DNA from: Bacteroides xylanisolvens XB1A
GTDB lineage: Bacteria; Bacteroidota; Bacteroidia; Bacteroidales; Bacteroidaceae
Reading direction: 5' to 3'
NCBI RefSeq assembly: GCF_000210075.1
Contig: NC_021017.1
Span: forward strand, 1,633,557 to 1,697,556
DNA: 64,000 nucleotides
Below the pieces are notes generated by a model. It worked only from the letters and a program-made list of their open reading frames with translations. It searched no databases and was not told the DNA's origin. Below are positions 51,546 to 63,486 of the stretch, piece after piece; positions within the stretch are counted from its first letter, which is position 1, and every line of letters starts with the position of its first letter. Both the position numbers and the translations under genes were made by a program.

Positions 51546-52712
51546 TTATTTTTTAATACGGAATGTATAGAACAAGAGATAAAGCACGCCCACTGTCATT
51601 ACGGCTACTGCCCCACTCTGTCCCATGGCATCGGATGCTACTCCCATAGCCAACGGAAATACCGTGCCGCCGAACAGTCCCATAATCATCAGACCGGAAA
51701 CTTCATTTTTCTTACCCGGTAGGTAAAGCAATGCCTGAGAGAAGACTACGGAGAACACATTGGAATTGCCGAAACCAATCAGGCCGATGCATACATAAAT
51801 CATTGTCTTGTCATGGAACATAAACAAACCTGCCATCGCTATCAGCATCATCACAACACTAATGCCGAAGAAAGACTTCGGTGACATCTTACGTAAAATG
51901 AAAGAACCGAGGAAGCAGCCTGCCGTACGGAAGATGAAATAAAGGCTTGTTGCAAAAGCCGCATCATCAAGGCCCATGCCGAGACGTTCCATCAAAATCT
52001 TGGGGGCAGTGGTGTTTGTTCCCACATCAATTCCAACGTGACACATGATACCGATAAAAGAAAGCAGGATAAACGGTTTGCCAAGCAAAGCGAGACATTG
52101 TCCGAAAGTAGACGGTTTGCCTTCTTCTTTTTCTTCTTTAATCTGTGTGACATTGAGCAACAGGATAGCAATAACGGCTACAATCATGTAAATCGGGAAC
52201 AGGATGCGCCAGCCTAAATCGAAAGTCGGAATGGCTTGTGTCGCTCCCCACATGGCAATATAAGGAGCAAGGAAAGAGGCAATGGCTTTCACAAACTGGC
52301 CGAAAGTCAGGCTACTTGCCAAACGGTCGCCACGTACGATGTTAGAAAGCAACGGATTCAGGGAAGTCTGCATCAACGCGTTTCCGATGCCCAGAAGGGA
52401 GAAAGAAATCAGCATCAGCATATAGCTGTCTCCGAAAACCGGCAATAACAAAGAAGCAGAAGTCACAAGCAAACTAAGCAATACGGTTTTCTTCTGACCG
52501 ATGCGGCTCATCAACATGCCTGTGGGTACGGAGAAAATCAGAAACCAGAAGAATACCAGTGAAGGGAAGATATTCGCCTGCGAGTCCGACAGACCGAGGT
52601 CTGCCTTTACATAATTGGAGGCAATGCCTACCAGGTCAACAAATCCCATGGCAAAGAAGCAAAGCATCACCGGGATTAGTTTGGAAAGGGAAGAGTTTTT
52701 ACTGTTTTCCAT
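51546..52712 (-). CDS. MFS sugar permease (FucP/GluP type), probable fructose importer
   Basis: This 388-aa inner-membrane transporter has twelve predicted segments. It starts KLIPVMLCFFAMGFVDLVGI and has the MFS loop MLMSRIGQKKTVLL after helix 2. FGNSNVFSVVFSQALLYLPGKKNEVSGLMIMG lies in the C-terminal half, typical of the fucose/glucose:H+ symporter group. Gene order (GH32, permease, fructokinase) and similarity in type to BT1758 support fructose import. Upstream lies a 515-bp gap with two complex inverted-repeat structures, so it may be transcribed separately from GH32. No exact TAnnTTTG was found just before it. Confidence 0.88.
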   Translation of the reverse strand: MENSKNSSLSKLIPVMLCFFAMGFVDLVGIASNYVKADLGLSDSQANIFPSLVFFWFLIFSVPTGMLMSRIGQKKTVLLSLLVTSASLLLPVFGDSYMLMLISFSLLGIGNALMQTSLNPLLSNIVRGDRLASSLTFGQFVKAIASFLAPYIAMWGATQAIPTFDLGWRILFPIYMIVAVIAILLLNVTQIKEEKEEGKPSTFGQCLALLGKPFILLSFIGIMCHVGIDVGTNTTAPKILMERLGMGLDDAAFATSLYFIFRTAGCFLGSFILRKMSPKSFFGISVVMMLIAMAGLFMFHDKTMIYVCIGLIGFGNSNVFSVVFSQALLYLPGKKNEVSGLMIMGLFGGTVFPLAMGVASDAMGQSGAVAVMTVGVLYLLFYTFRIKK

Positions 52713-52760
52713 TGTTTTTTTTATCTAAATATGTTATCATCATTTGTTTATATCATAAAT

Positions 52761-52845
52761 TTAGGCACGGATTAGGCGGATTACACGGCTTCTTGAATGA
52801 TGGCTATCAGATAGCAACCGTCTAATCCGCGTAATCCGTGCCTAA
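52761..52845. repeat. long hairpin with GGATTA/TAATCC arms
   Basis: TTAGGCACGGATTA (52761-52774) pairs with TAATCCGTGCCTAA (52832-52845), and inner CGGATTA also pairs with TAATCCG. It is related in motif to the hairpin at 29894-29971. Located just upstream of the permease start. Confidence 0.7.
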
Positions 52846-53022
52846 TAATATAAAATTATATTTTGCATGAGTACTTATTCTATTTATATCATGCAGTTAT
52901 ATGATTCAATTTACAATCTGATGTTAGTCGTGTGGGTACTTACCGTTAGTTATCTGTTCGTCGCCTATATGAATCACGCTCTCCTTATTGCATCAATACC
53001 TCAAGCCTACGGTATCTTTATC

Positions 53023-53128
53023 TTAAACCTACGGCATAGTAACCTTGAAGCTACGGTATTACTAACTTACCACGGCCGTGGTAGGAATTCGTCACGGCCG
53101 TGACGAATCAGTAATACCGTAGGTTTAA
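53023..53128. repeat. nested palindrome cluster
   Basis: Outer inverted repeats TTAAACCTACGG / CCGTAGGTTTAA (53023-53034 and 53117-53128) and CTACGGTATTACT / AGTAATACCGTAG (53051-53063 and 53110-53122) enclose two perfect palindromes, 16 bp (53068-53083) and 22 bp (53087-53108). Both palindromes are centred on CACGGCCGTG. The outer arms share CCGTAGG and can pair in alternative ways. No gene lies in the 515-bp gap 52713-53227; a small open frame at 52867-53103 has no support. Confidence 0.8.
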
Positions 53129-53227
53129 CACAAGTATATCCCTACTATCCACCTACTATCCCTTAAGGAAAGATGTATTCATCCATAGGGAAACAAATAA
53201 AGAGCGCATAGGGCGAACAAGAGATAT

Positions 53228-55075
53228 TTATGGCTTCAACTTATGAACCACAAACGAATCTACTTTATAAGCTCCTCCTTTACTGTAAAAGTTGATATGA
53301 TTGTAAGGTTCCGAAGGGAATACCTGATTGGTCATCACAAAACGTCCACCATTTCCAAAGGCTTCCACACTGGATTTATCCACAAACAGACGGAGTTTCA
53401 ATGCCTCTTTGCCGCCTTGTTCCTCGTTTCCACCTTGTTCAATTGCTGTCCAGGTCAACATCGGGAAATTCTCATTGAAGCTGACCTCTCCGCTCTTGCG
53501 ACGATCCATTGAGAATTTCTTTTCTTTCATGTCATACTGCATATCCACTTCTTCGCCTTTGTCATTGTAGAGACGGAAGCCGATTACGTCTGCACGTTGA
53601 TTTTCGATTGTCAATTCTATTTCGTATGCACCGTCATTGCCGGGAATCATTTCTTTGATTGTGCGTGTTCCGTTTACTTTGAACGAGCGTTTCTTGGAAG
53701 CATCACGCAAAGCCAGCAGTTCGGGAGAGGGAGCTGATTGGAGGTAAGTCTCACCATCTACGGTAAACAGGCTCAAGTCACGGGGAACGGAATTCGGGCT
53801 ACGGTATTGGGAGGTAGGAACATCGTTTGCGTATTGCCAGTTGCTCATCCATGCGATAGCGATACGGCGGTTGTCGGGAGCATCGCTCCAAGTTACGGTG
53901 GCGTAATGGTCTTTTCCCCAGTCCATCCATTTGGTTTTGGAAGGGAATTCGTTTACAAACTCTTTTCCGTTGAAGGAGCCTACAAAATATTGAGTAGCAC
54001 TTCCTCCGAAAGGACCTCCGGGATTCAAATTACAAAGCAGCACCCATTTCTTATCATTGGTACCTTCTACTGGAAGTTCAAACAAATCGGGACATTCCCA
54101 AACACCACCATGTGCACCTTGCCCTTCACCGAAACGACTTTCAAAGGTCCAATCTTTCAGATTAGGAGAAGAGAATATCTGCATCTCCTGCCCTACTGCT
54201 AATACCATGATCCAGCGTTTGGTGTTTTCATACCAAAATACTTTCGGGTCGCGGAAGTCACGCGCTTCGGACGTCAGTACCGGATTATTCTCATATTTGG
54301 TGAAAGTACGTCCGTTGTCAGTACTGTAAGCAATGCTTTGTACTTGTCGGTCACTGTTTTGTGTATAGATGGCGATAATGGCACCTGCACCAAAACCGGC
54401 TGTATTATCAAAATCGACAACTGCCGAGCCACTGAAAATTGTCCCCAATGCATCGGGAGCAATAGCTACAGGAAGATGTTTCCAGTTTACAAGATCTTGG
54501 CTGATAGCATGTCCCCAACTCATATTTCCCCATTTGGAACCATAAGGATTGTATTGATAGAAAAGGTGGTATTCACCGTCTTTATATACCATTCCATTAG
54601 GATCATTCATCCACCCATAAAGAGGTGAGAAATGATAAGTAGGACGGAACTTTTCACGGTTGCCCGTATCGAACGTGTCGGACAATTTCATTTCCTTGCA
54701 ACAAACAGCAGAAAGTTTCCCCCGTATAGGATCATTCGAGCCTAATTTAAATTTCAACAGTATGTTTTTACCAGCATAAGCCGAAAGATCCAGCGGAACA
54801 AAATAGTCCACTCTGTTCACTGCCAGACGAACATCCGCAACATTCACCTCTTTATTATTAACGATCATGCTGACACGTACATCAGGCATTACCTCCTCTA
54901 CAGGTAAAAGCAAATAACGTTGATTTGTATTTATCTGTACCAGGCAATGTCCTTCACCCAAATCTTTTATTAATAAGGAAGAAGTATCGGCCGAAGCATC
55001 CAAAAATGAGAAAATCATCATAACCAGAATAGTCAAAAAGGTCTGTACTTGTTTAAACGAGAATAATACATTCAT
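53228..55075 (-). CDS. GH32 fructan hydrolase (exo-inulinase/levanase type)
   Basis: This 615-aa protein has an N-terminal signal (about residues 1-30, SFLDASADTSS), a DUF4980-type beta domain (about 30-130) and the GH32 five-bladed propeller. The nucleophile Asp is in YGWMNDPNG. WGNMSWGHAIS is conserved, the transition-state stabiliser is RDP in ARDFRDPKVFW and the acid/base Glu is in WECPDLFELP. A C-terminal beta-sandwich has VDKSSVEAFGNGGRFVMTNQVFP. All three catalytic residues are intact. There is no clear lipobox, so a periplasmic location is likely. It would release fructose from fructan oligosaccharides. A -7 element lies 57 bp upstream. Confidence 0.95.
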   Translation of the reverse strand: MNVLFSFKQVQTFLTILVMMIFSFLDASADTSSLLIKDLGEGHCLVQINTNQRYLLLPVEEVMPDVRVSMIVNNKEVNVADVRLAVNRVDYFVPLDLSAYAGKNILLKFKLGSNDPIRGKLSAVCCKEMKLSDTFDTGNREKFRPTYHFSPLYGWMNDPNGMVYKDGEYHLFYQYNPYGSKWGNMSWGHAISQDLVNWKHLPVAIAPDALGTIFSGSAVVDFDNTAGFGAGAIIAIYTQNSDRQVQSIAYSTDNGRTFTKYENNPVLTSEARDFRDPKVFWYENTKRWIMVLAVGQEMQIFSSPNLKDWTFESRFGEGQGAHGGVWECPDLFELPVEGTNDKKWVLLCNLNPGGPFGGSATQYFVGSFNGKEFVNEFPSKTKWMDWGKDHYATVTWSDAPDNRRIAIAWMSNWQYANDVPTSQYRSPNSVPRDLSLFTVDGETYLQSAPSPELLALRDASKKRSFKVNGTRTIKEMIPGNDGAYEIELTIENQRADVIGFRLYNDKGEEVDMQYDMKEKKFSMDRRKSGEVSFNENFPMLTWTAIEQGGNEEQGGKEALKLRLFVDKSSVEAFGNGGRFVMTNQVFPSEPYNHINFYSKGGAYKVDSFVVHKLKP

Positions 55076-55131
55076 GTCAGATGGTATTAGAGTTAATTAT
55101 TAATATTCAATGTCTTCTATTTGTCACCATG

Positions 55132-55139
55132 CAAAGATA
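55132..55139 (-). promoter_or_regulatory. internal promoter before GH32
   Basis: TATCTTTG on the minus strand, in the 125-bp gap between the DUF4960 lipoprotein gene and GH32. Confidence 0.55.
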
Positions 55140-55200
55140 GGTGCAACGGATAGTTACACCTATCACTTTTGTTTCAAAAGATAAAAAAAATGTTACCGAT

Positions 55201-57165
<1,965 letters not shown>

Positions 57166-57190
57166 TTAATAATGGTGTATGTTGAGGAGG

Positions 57191-58318
57191 TTATTCTACT
57201 ATGCTCACCTTATCAGATGATACACAATTAGAAACTTCAGTTCCTGAGTTCACCAGGAATACCCGATAACTCTCCAAATTATCTATAAAGCAGTTTTTGA
57301 ACACATTTCCTGTTCCTTGAGTAGCATTTACGGCCACAGCATCAGTATAAGCCCATTCACATGACAAACTGTTGGATACAAACATATTGTTGTTACCCTT
57401 TACATTGATTATGCCAAAGTCATCACCATGGTCGAGCATCTGATTTTGAAGAGCTCCGGTAAGCCAAAAAATATTCTTATTTACCCGATTATCATTACCA
57501 CTCAACACGAGAATACCATTGTAGTAGCTTTTAAAATTATTACCTTCAACAATACAGTTATTACAACCATCAAGCACTAAATTTTCACGCCCGTCAGGAT
57601 AGACCTGATTATTAACAAACGAAAGTTTGTTCACTCCCTGCGCCTTACAGGTTATGCCAGTGGGCTGAGCACCCAGTTGGCAATTCTTGATATTAATATT
57701 CTCGCCACCAATCAGCACCATACTATTGGGAAGCTCACATACCCAGCAATTGATTATCTGCATGTTTTTCGCTTGTTCTATCTTGACGCCTGTATGCAAA
57801 TTTATACCAATAATATTAGAAAGCATTCCATCATCACTCGTACCGGCAAAGTGTATGCCGATGTTCTTAGCTTCCGTACCACCGGACACCATCAGGTTCA
57901 TAATCTTTACACCCTTCACGCCTGTCTCTACTTTTATAGCAGCTTCGGCATTACGCGCCACCAATTTACTTCCGCCACCAGGGCCCAACAACTCATTTAT
58001 TCCATTCACATCAATATTGCTACGCATACCGGGATTCAACCCTTTGAATGTCACATTGTGCTTATTAATCACAATGGGAGCGTCGAGCACAAAATCACCT
58101 TCAGGAATAACCACTACTCCCCCTTCGGAAGGCAAGGAAGCAATAGCACTATTAATGGCTTTCGAACAATCCGTCTTTCCATCGCCAACAGCTCCGAATG
58201 TGGTAACATCGCCTTCGATTTCAGTATGAGTGCCATAACACAACAGATTATCATCACTATCGCAAGCCGTGAACAAACACAGACAGAAAGTGCTAAGCAA
58301 ATATCTTTTTATTTTCAT
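57191..58318 (-). CDS. right-handed beta-helix lipoprotein (GH91-like candidate)
   Basis: From ATG 58318 the product is 375 aa with a lipoprotein signal (MKIKRYLLSTFCLCLFTAC). The body is one right-handed parallel beta-helix, starting VTTFGAVGDGKTDCSKAINS and GGVVVIPEGDFVLDAPIVINK. N-rich turns follow (MQIINCWVCELPNSMVLIGG, SFVNNQVYPDGRENLVLDGC, YYNGILVLSGNDNRVNKNIF, DDFGIINVKGNNNMFVSNSL). The order YPDG, YYNG-VLSGN, then DDFGI-VKGNNN resembles, from memory, inulin fructotransferases of GH91 (formerly PL19). This is a tentative family call. It is followed after 37 bp by a longer paralogue. A start upstream of 58318 would overlap susD and lacks a signal. Confidence 0.75.
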   Translation of the reverse strand: MKIKRYLLSTFCLCLFTACDSDDNLLCYGTHTEIEGDVTTFGAVGDGKTDCSKAINSAIASLPSEGGVVVIPEGDFVLDAPIVINKHNVTFKGLNPGMRSNIDVNGINELLGPGGGSKLVARNAEAAIKVETGVKGVKIMNLMVSGGTEAKNIGIHFAGTSDDGMLSNIIGINLHTGVKIEQAKNMQIINCWVCELPNSMVLIGGENINIKNCQLGAQPTGITCKAQGVNKLSFVNNQVYPDGRENLVLDGCNNCIVEGNNFKSYYNGILVLSGNDNRVNKNIFWLTGALQNQMLDHGDDFGIINVKGNNNMFVSNSLSCEWAYTDAVAVNATQGTGNVFKNCFIDNLESYRVFLVNSGTEVSNCVSSDKVSIVE

Positions 58319-58343
58319 CATATTTATATTTAAGGAATTTATA

Positions 58344-60101
58344 CTAGTTAAACTTACCATATCCGGGATTCTGCACATAATTGCCTTCAGAGAAGTTATA
58401 TTGTGCATTGGGAATAGGCAAATATTCATCTCTACCACGAACAAAGCGAGCACCACGATAATAAACGCGCTTATTCTGCTCCACACTAATGTAACTGTTC
58501 ATGGTTTCCGCAGCAATCCCCCAACGTACCAAGTCGAAGAAACGGTCACCTTCCATAGCAAACTCCATACGGCGTTCCCAACGTAATGCCTTGCGGGCAA
58601 AGTCCTGACTCCAGCCCTCAGCAGGATATTCGCCTATCAGATAATTAGCTGCATCCTGTTCGGAATGTTTAAAGTCTTTTACATAAGGACTATTTTTGGC
58701 ACGCAGACGAATACGGTTAATAATTTTGCGAGCCTCTTCCAGTCCGGTAGCTTCGCCAATCTCTATCAAGGCTTCAGCCTTCCATAACAATACATCAGCA
58801 TAGCGGATTATCTGCCAGTTGAGATGAGAAGCTCCCCAAGGCCAACCTTGGAACATATCTTCACTTTCAGGCGAGATGTAGAAGCGCTTTGTACAATTAA
58901 AGCCATATTCACCGCTGTTACGTATCCAGTTTGCTTTACAAGGCTCAACGGTATATGTTTTCCAAGTGATACCAGGACGACCGGTAACGAAATCCAAACG
59001 AGGATCCACAGTTGCATCAATGTTGGTGAGCTCACTTCCTTCGTATATTCCATAGTCATCGGCGTTGAAAGTATCAAACAAAGGCAATCCATAGTTATCT
59101 GTCTTATAGGCATTGATCAAGTTCTGACTGGGTAAGAAAAATCCGTCACCACCATAAGGACCTTTAGGAGCATTCAACAGATTACTCCAGTTTATATTCC
59201 CGGCACCATCGGTTTCATCATCCATCGAATATTGTACGGCAAACACAGACTCTACCCCATTTTCATATTCCAATTGATCAAGTTTCTGAAAATCGTTCAA
59301 AAGAGTATATGCCTTTCCTTGCGCACCTACTTTGTCGCAAAGAGTCACCACTTCAGCTAACAATTGTTTATCAATAGCAACCACTTGGTTATTATCATCT
59401 TGTCGGTAAGCCTGATAAAGTCTAGCTTTGGCAGCATAAGCATAAGCAATGTTCTTAGTGACACGCCCTACTTGAGATTGAGTATCAGGCAAATCGTTAG
59501 CAGCATCAAGAAATTCTTGTGCTATTTTACCCAGAAGTTCTTCACGGGTAAACTGATTGTTGGGGATGTACTTATAGTCATCATTTTCCACATTCTCATC
59601 AAAATAAGGTACTTGCTTGAAAAGGCGAACCAGTTCAAAGAAGAAGTGTGCACGAATCACTTTCATTTCGGCTTTACGACTTTTAATCATCGGCAAAGCA
59701 TTCTCATCAAGCGTATTCATTACCCGCAATGCGCTGTTACAACGTTGCAAGCAACAATAAAGTTGAAACCATTTTTCGTCGGCATTGCTCCATGTAGCAT
59801 CTATTTTAAAGGTTTCAAGCAGCGTACAAAAGTCTCCATCATTTACACCGCCACCACCTTTGTAGGCATTATCCGAACGTACTTCACCATACGTCCAATT
59901 GGTCATCGGCACCCAGTGCATATCACGATTAGGACCTTTCAATCCGGCATAAGCTGAAGTAACCAAAAGCTCTACACCATCGGCCGATGATAACAAATCG
60001 TCATTGAGTGTACCCTGAGGTTTAATATCTAGAAAACGACTCTCATCGCAACTTGCCAATAGTGCCATCACACCTACTGCAAAGATATATTTCAATTTCA
60101 T
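58344..60101 (-). CDS. SusD-like fructan-binding lipoprotein
   Basis: This 585-aa outer-membrane lipoprotein has the signal MKLKYIFAVGVMALLASC and the mature start FLDIKPQGTLNDDLLSSADG. That is the classic SusD/RagB N-terminus. TPR-type helices follow (KSRKAEMKVIRAHFFFELVRLF, AYAYAAKARLYQAY). The C-terminal family segment includes IIRYADVLLWKAEALIEIG and FARKALRWERRMEFAMEGDRFFDLVRWG. It lies 24 bp after the SusC partner. It would form the lid on the SusC barrel and bind fructan oligosaccharides. Specificity (inulin or levan) cannot be read from sequence. Confidence 0.95.
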   Translation of the reverse strand: MKLKYIFAVGVMALLASCDESRFLDIKPQGTLNDDLLSSADGVELLVTSAYAGLKGPNRDMHWVPMTNWTYGEVRSDNAYKGGGGVNDGDFCTLLETFKIDATWSNADEKWFQLYCCLQRCNSALRVMNTLDENALPMIKSRKAEMKVIRAHFFFELVRLFKQVPYFDENVENDDYKYIPNNQFTREELLGKIAQEFLDAANDLPDTQSQVGRVTKNIAYAYAAKARLYQAYRQDDNNQVVAIDKQLLAEVVTLCDKVGAQGKAYTLLNDFQKLDQLEYENGVESVFAVQYSMDDETDGAGNINWSNLLNAPKGPYGGDGFFLPSQNLINAYKTDNYGLPLFDTFNADDYGIYEGSELTNIDATVDPRLDFVTGRPGITWKTYTVEPCKANWIRNSGEYGFNCTKRFYISPESEDMFQGWPWGASHLNWQIIRYADVLLWKAEALIEIGEATGLEEARKIINRIRLRAKNSPYVKDFKHSEQDAANYLIGEYPAEGWSQDFARKALRWERRMEFAMEGDRFFDLVRWGIAAETMNSYISVEQNKRVYYRGARFVRGRDEYLPIPNAQYNFSEGNYVQNPGYGKFN

Positions 60102-60125
60102 AATGTTCTGTATTTAGAATAAAAA

Positions 60126-63100
60126 TTAAAAACCAAGTGATAGACCAAATGTATAGGTACGAGGTTGGGGATATGAATAGCCCAATCCTTCCGGGTCGGC
60201 CCCCGTATAATTAGTCAGCGTAAAAACGTTCTGTGCTTGCAGATACAAACGCAAATTGGAAAGATGCGCTTTCTTAATCCACTTATCCGGGAAAGTATAA
60301 CCCACAGTTAAAGTTTTCAACTTCACATAAGAACCATCTTCAATAAAGAAAGTGGAACTGCGTGTTTCTACATTATTATCAACCACAGTCAATGCAGGGA
60401 TATCACAATTATAAACTCCGGTTTGCTCATAAGCATTCCAAGCATGCATTGCATCCATCAAACGTACAGAGTGATTACCTGTCCAACCTTGAAAAAGGTC
60501 GGTATAAAACTTGGAATTGTTCCATGCATCGCGAATCATACCATTGAAGAATACAGAAAGGTCAAATCCTTTGTAAGATGCACCGATGTTCAAACCACCA
60601 ATAAATCTAGGTTGGTCACTCCCTTGCCAATCCATATCAGCAGTATTGATAATGTTATCACCGTTAAGGTCTTTGTAGCGAATACGTCCTACGCCGGGAG
60701 CACCAATCTGTACATCATATTTACTTAGGTATTCATATACCTCCTGTTTTGTTTTGAATACACCATCAGCTTTATAGGACATCCATGATCCGTAAGGTTG
60801 ACCTACAATAGTTTTGTCCACACCATTACCACCTCCCCAAGTATATTTGATTACATCCGGAAGTTCGGTAATTTCATTTTTATAATAGGAAAGGTTGAAC
60901 GAAATATCATACTTGAAATCCTTTATTTCATCTCGCCAAGTAAAGGTTGCTTCCACACCGCTATTATCCATACTGGCAGCATTGTACCATTTATATCCAC
61001 CTTCACCGATCACTCCTATATAAGGTTTCTGGATTAACATACCAGTAGTCTTTTTTTGAAAATAATCCAGTGTCAGTCCCAAACGGTTGTCAAAGAAAGC
61101 AGCATCAATACCAAAGTTCAGTTGTTTGGTCTCTTCCCATTTCAGGTCGTTGTTACCCGAACGGTCTTTCTGTACTCCGGGCAATACCGTTGTACCATCC
61201 CCATTGAAATTGTATGAGCCATTGGACATGTTAGTGTAATAGAGGTTGTAAGTAGCATTGTTATCAATCTGATCATTACCATTTATCCCCCACGATGCAC
61301 GCAATTTAAGATCTGAAAGCCAGTTTTGCGTACATTCCATAAATTTTTCACGCGATACTCTCCAACCGGCTGATACTGAAGGAAAGATAGCAGAATTATT
61401 CCCTTTACCGAAACGTGAAGAGGCATCACGACGCACTGTTCCTGATATAAGGTATTTATCATCGAACGCATAGTTCACCTTACCAAAGTAAGAGACCATA
61501 GCATAGGTAGACGCATTGTTACTCACACTTTTTCCTTCAGTTACAGTGTCTAAGTAACGATAATCGAGATCTTCTATCACCAATCCGCGACCATATCCCT
61601 GTAAATGTTCACCATTCTCTTTCTTAGCTTCAGTTCCTATCACTGCACTGATATTGTTCTTCCCAAGGTCTATGCTATAATTGGCAGTGTTCGACCATAC
61701 CCATTGCACGCTATTATCTTGTCGTACGGTCAGTTCATTTACATCTACCTTACGATCGGCTTCACTCCATTTGGGGACGAAAGTTGAGTTGAAACCGGTA
61801 GTATAGTTCAAACCAAATTGACTCTTCAACACTAGATTTTTAATGGGTTCCACTTCCAAATAAACATTGCCAAAGATACGCCAACTTTTGTGACGATTAT
61901 TGGCTTCATTGTCTGTCAAGCGAATGGCATTCGGCTTATCCCCCAATATATCCACATAGCCACCGGCATACCCTCCATTTTCATCATACACAGGAATGGC
62001 CGGATGCTGGGCAATAACCAATTCTTCTATACCGGCAGGATTAAGATGCTCCAACCAGTGATTCACCGAAATACTTTCACCCACACGCACTTTACCATCT
62101 ACAAAGCGAAAATTAGAGGCTAAACGCGAATTAAAACGTTCGTAGTCTGTATTACGGCAAAGACCATCCTGATTCATATAATTTAAGGTAAGAGCCACAT
62201 TCCCATCCTTAAACCCTTTAGAAAGAGAAAGATTATAATTTTGCATTAAAGCCGTACCAAATATTTCCTTTGCCCAATCAGTGTTGCCCGACTTTATTTT
62301 CACTCCATTCTGGTCAAAATAATATTCTTGCAGTTGGGCCTTTTCTCCATTTCCATATACTACACTATTGGGATTGGTTCCAAAAGTATTTTTATAAGCC
62401 TGCCAATACACATCACCCCATTGGTAAGCGTCAAGCATATCAATACCACCAGTAAAAGTCTGGGCAGTGAGCGACATATCAAAACTTACTTTTACATCGC
62501 CTTCCTTAGCACGTTTTGTGGTGATAATAATGACACCATTGGCAGCTTGCGCACCATAAATGGCAGCCGAAGCTGCATCTTTCAACACCTGAATGGATTC
62601 AACATCATTGGATGAGATAATAGAAGCCACATTATCATGTGTCTGAACACCGTCTATTACATAAAGAGGAGAAGAATTGTTGATGGTAGTAATACCACGT
62701 AACTTAGTATCTGTGTTACCACCTCCGGGTTTACCATCAGTTGTTACGTTCATACCGGCTACACGTCCCTGCAAACCTGACATCACATTACCAGTAGGTA
62801 TGTCAGCCACCTCTTTCATCTTCACTACAGCTACCGAACCTGTCAGACTGGCTTTCTTTTCAGCCATATAACCTGTCACAACCACTTCGTCAATCATCTT
62901 AGCATCCTCTTCCATCACTATCTTCAATGAAGGTTTAGCGGCAATAATTACTTCTTTATATCCTATATAAGAAATTGCCAATAATGCATTCGTTGGTACA
63001 CTAAGAGTAAAGTTACCATCCAAATCTGTGATAGTTCCAGTTGATTTAGAATCATTTTGCACTACGGAAGCACCAATAATTGGTTGACCATCAGTCTTTG

Positions 63101-63197
63101 AAGTAACGTTTCCTTTCACTGTTATGTTTTGCCCCCAAAGGACTGACATGAAAGTAAACAGGAAACAAACGCTACAAAGAAGTTTTTTGTTCTTCAT
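60126..63197 (-). CDS. SusC-like TonB-dependent transporter
   Basis: From ATG 63197 the product is 1023 aa with a signal peptide (MKNKKLLCSVCFLFTFMSVL, cleavage after WGQ). It has a CarboxypepD_reg-like domain (TVKGNVTSKTDGQPIIGASV through SYIGYKEVIIAAKP). The TonB-box-like segment is MIDEVVVTGYMAEKK, then comes the plug (GLQGRVAGMNV, VLKDAASAAIYGAQAANGVIIITTKRA). A 22-strand barrel follows and ends in TYTFGLSLGF with C-terminal Phe. The upstream ATG at 63209 adds only four residues. First gene of the fructan operon. No exact TAnnTTTG is visible in the 289-bp upstream gap, consistent with dependence on the hybrid sensor. Confidence 0.96.
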   Translation of the reverse strand: MKNKKLLCSVCFLFTFMSVLWGQNITVKGNVTSKTDGQPIIGASVVQNDSKSTGTITDLDGNFTLSVPTNALLAISYIGYKEVIIAAKPSLKIVMEEDAKMIDEVVVTGYMAEKKASLTGSVAVVKMKEVADIPTGNVMSGLQGRVAGMNVTTDGKPGGGNTDTKLRGITTINNSSPLYVIDGVQTHDNVASIISSNDVESIQVLKDAASAAIYGAQAANGVIIITTKRAKEGDVKVSFDMSLTAQTFTGGIDMLDAYQWGDVYWQAYKNTFGTNPNSVVYGNGEKAQLQEYYFDQNGVKIKSGNTDWAKEIFGTALMQNYNLSLSKGFKDGNVALTLNYMNQDGLCRNTDYERFNSRLASNFRFVDGKVRVGESISVNHWLEHLNPAGIEELVIAQHPAIPVYDENGGYAGGYVDILGDKPNAIRLTDNEANNRHKSWRIFGNVYLEVEPIKNLVLKSQFGLNYTTGFNSTFVPKWSEADRKVDVNELTVRQDNSVQWVWSNTANYSIDLGKNNISAVIGTEAKKENGEHLQGYGRGLVIEDLDYRYLDTVTEGKSVSNNASTYAMVSYFGKVNYAFDDKYLISGTVRRDASSRFGKGNNSAIFPSVSAGWRVSREKFMECTQNWLSDLKLRASWGINGNDQIDNNATYNLYYTNMSNGSYNFNGDGTTVLPGVQKDRSGNNDLKWEETKQLNFGIDAAFFDNRLGLTLDYFQKKTTGMLIQKPYIGVIGEGGYKWYNAASMDNSGVEATFTWRDEIKDFKYDISFNLSYYKNEITELPDVIKYTWGGGNGVDKTIVGQPYGSWMSYKADGVFKTKQEVYEYLSKYDVQIGAPGVGRIRYKDLNGDNIINTADMDWQGSDQPRFIGGLNIGASYKGFDLSVFFNGMIRDAWNNSKFYTDLFQGWTGNHSVRLMDAMHAWNAYEQTGVYNCDIPALTVVDNNVETRSSTFFIEDGSYVKLKTLTVGYTFPDKWIKKAHLSNLRLYLQAQNVFTLTNYTGADPEGLGYSYPQPRTYTFGLSLGF

Positions 63198-63413
63198 AAT
63201 ACTAAGCATTAGTTTGATGTTATTAAATTAAAAGTACGAATTTTACTAAATCGATGATGCAAATTACGGTTGATTTATATCAAACGACTGAAAAAAATGT
63301 TTCAAAGGCTATAACATTTGTTGCATAGAACGCTATTTTATAGGGTTTTATACATTATTCTTCGAAATAGAAGAATTATAGAATATCTATTCTCCAGTAA
63401 GTATGGAAAATAT

Positions 63414-63421
63414 TACCTTTG
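63414..63421 (+). promoter_or_regulatory. -7 element of the epimerase-like gene
   Basis: TACCTTTG, about 66 bp before ATG 63487; divergent from the fructan operon. Confidence 0.55.
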
Positions 63422-63486
63422 CAGGTGATAAGAACTTAAAAAATGGAGTTAACTACTGGTTGTAGTCAACTGAAAAAATCAACGAT

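Noticed and set aside
52867-53103. 78-codon open frame in the permease upstream gap
   Set aside because: It runs into the palindrome cluster and has neither ribosome-binding context nor domain. The mixed hydrophobic sequence looks random.
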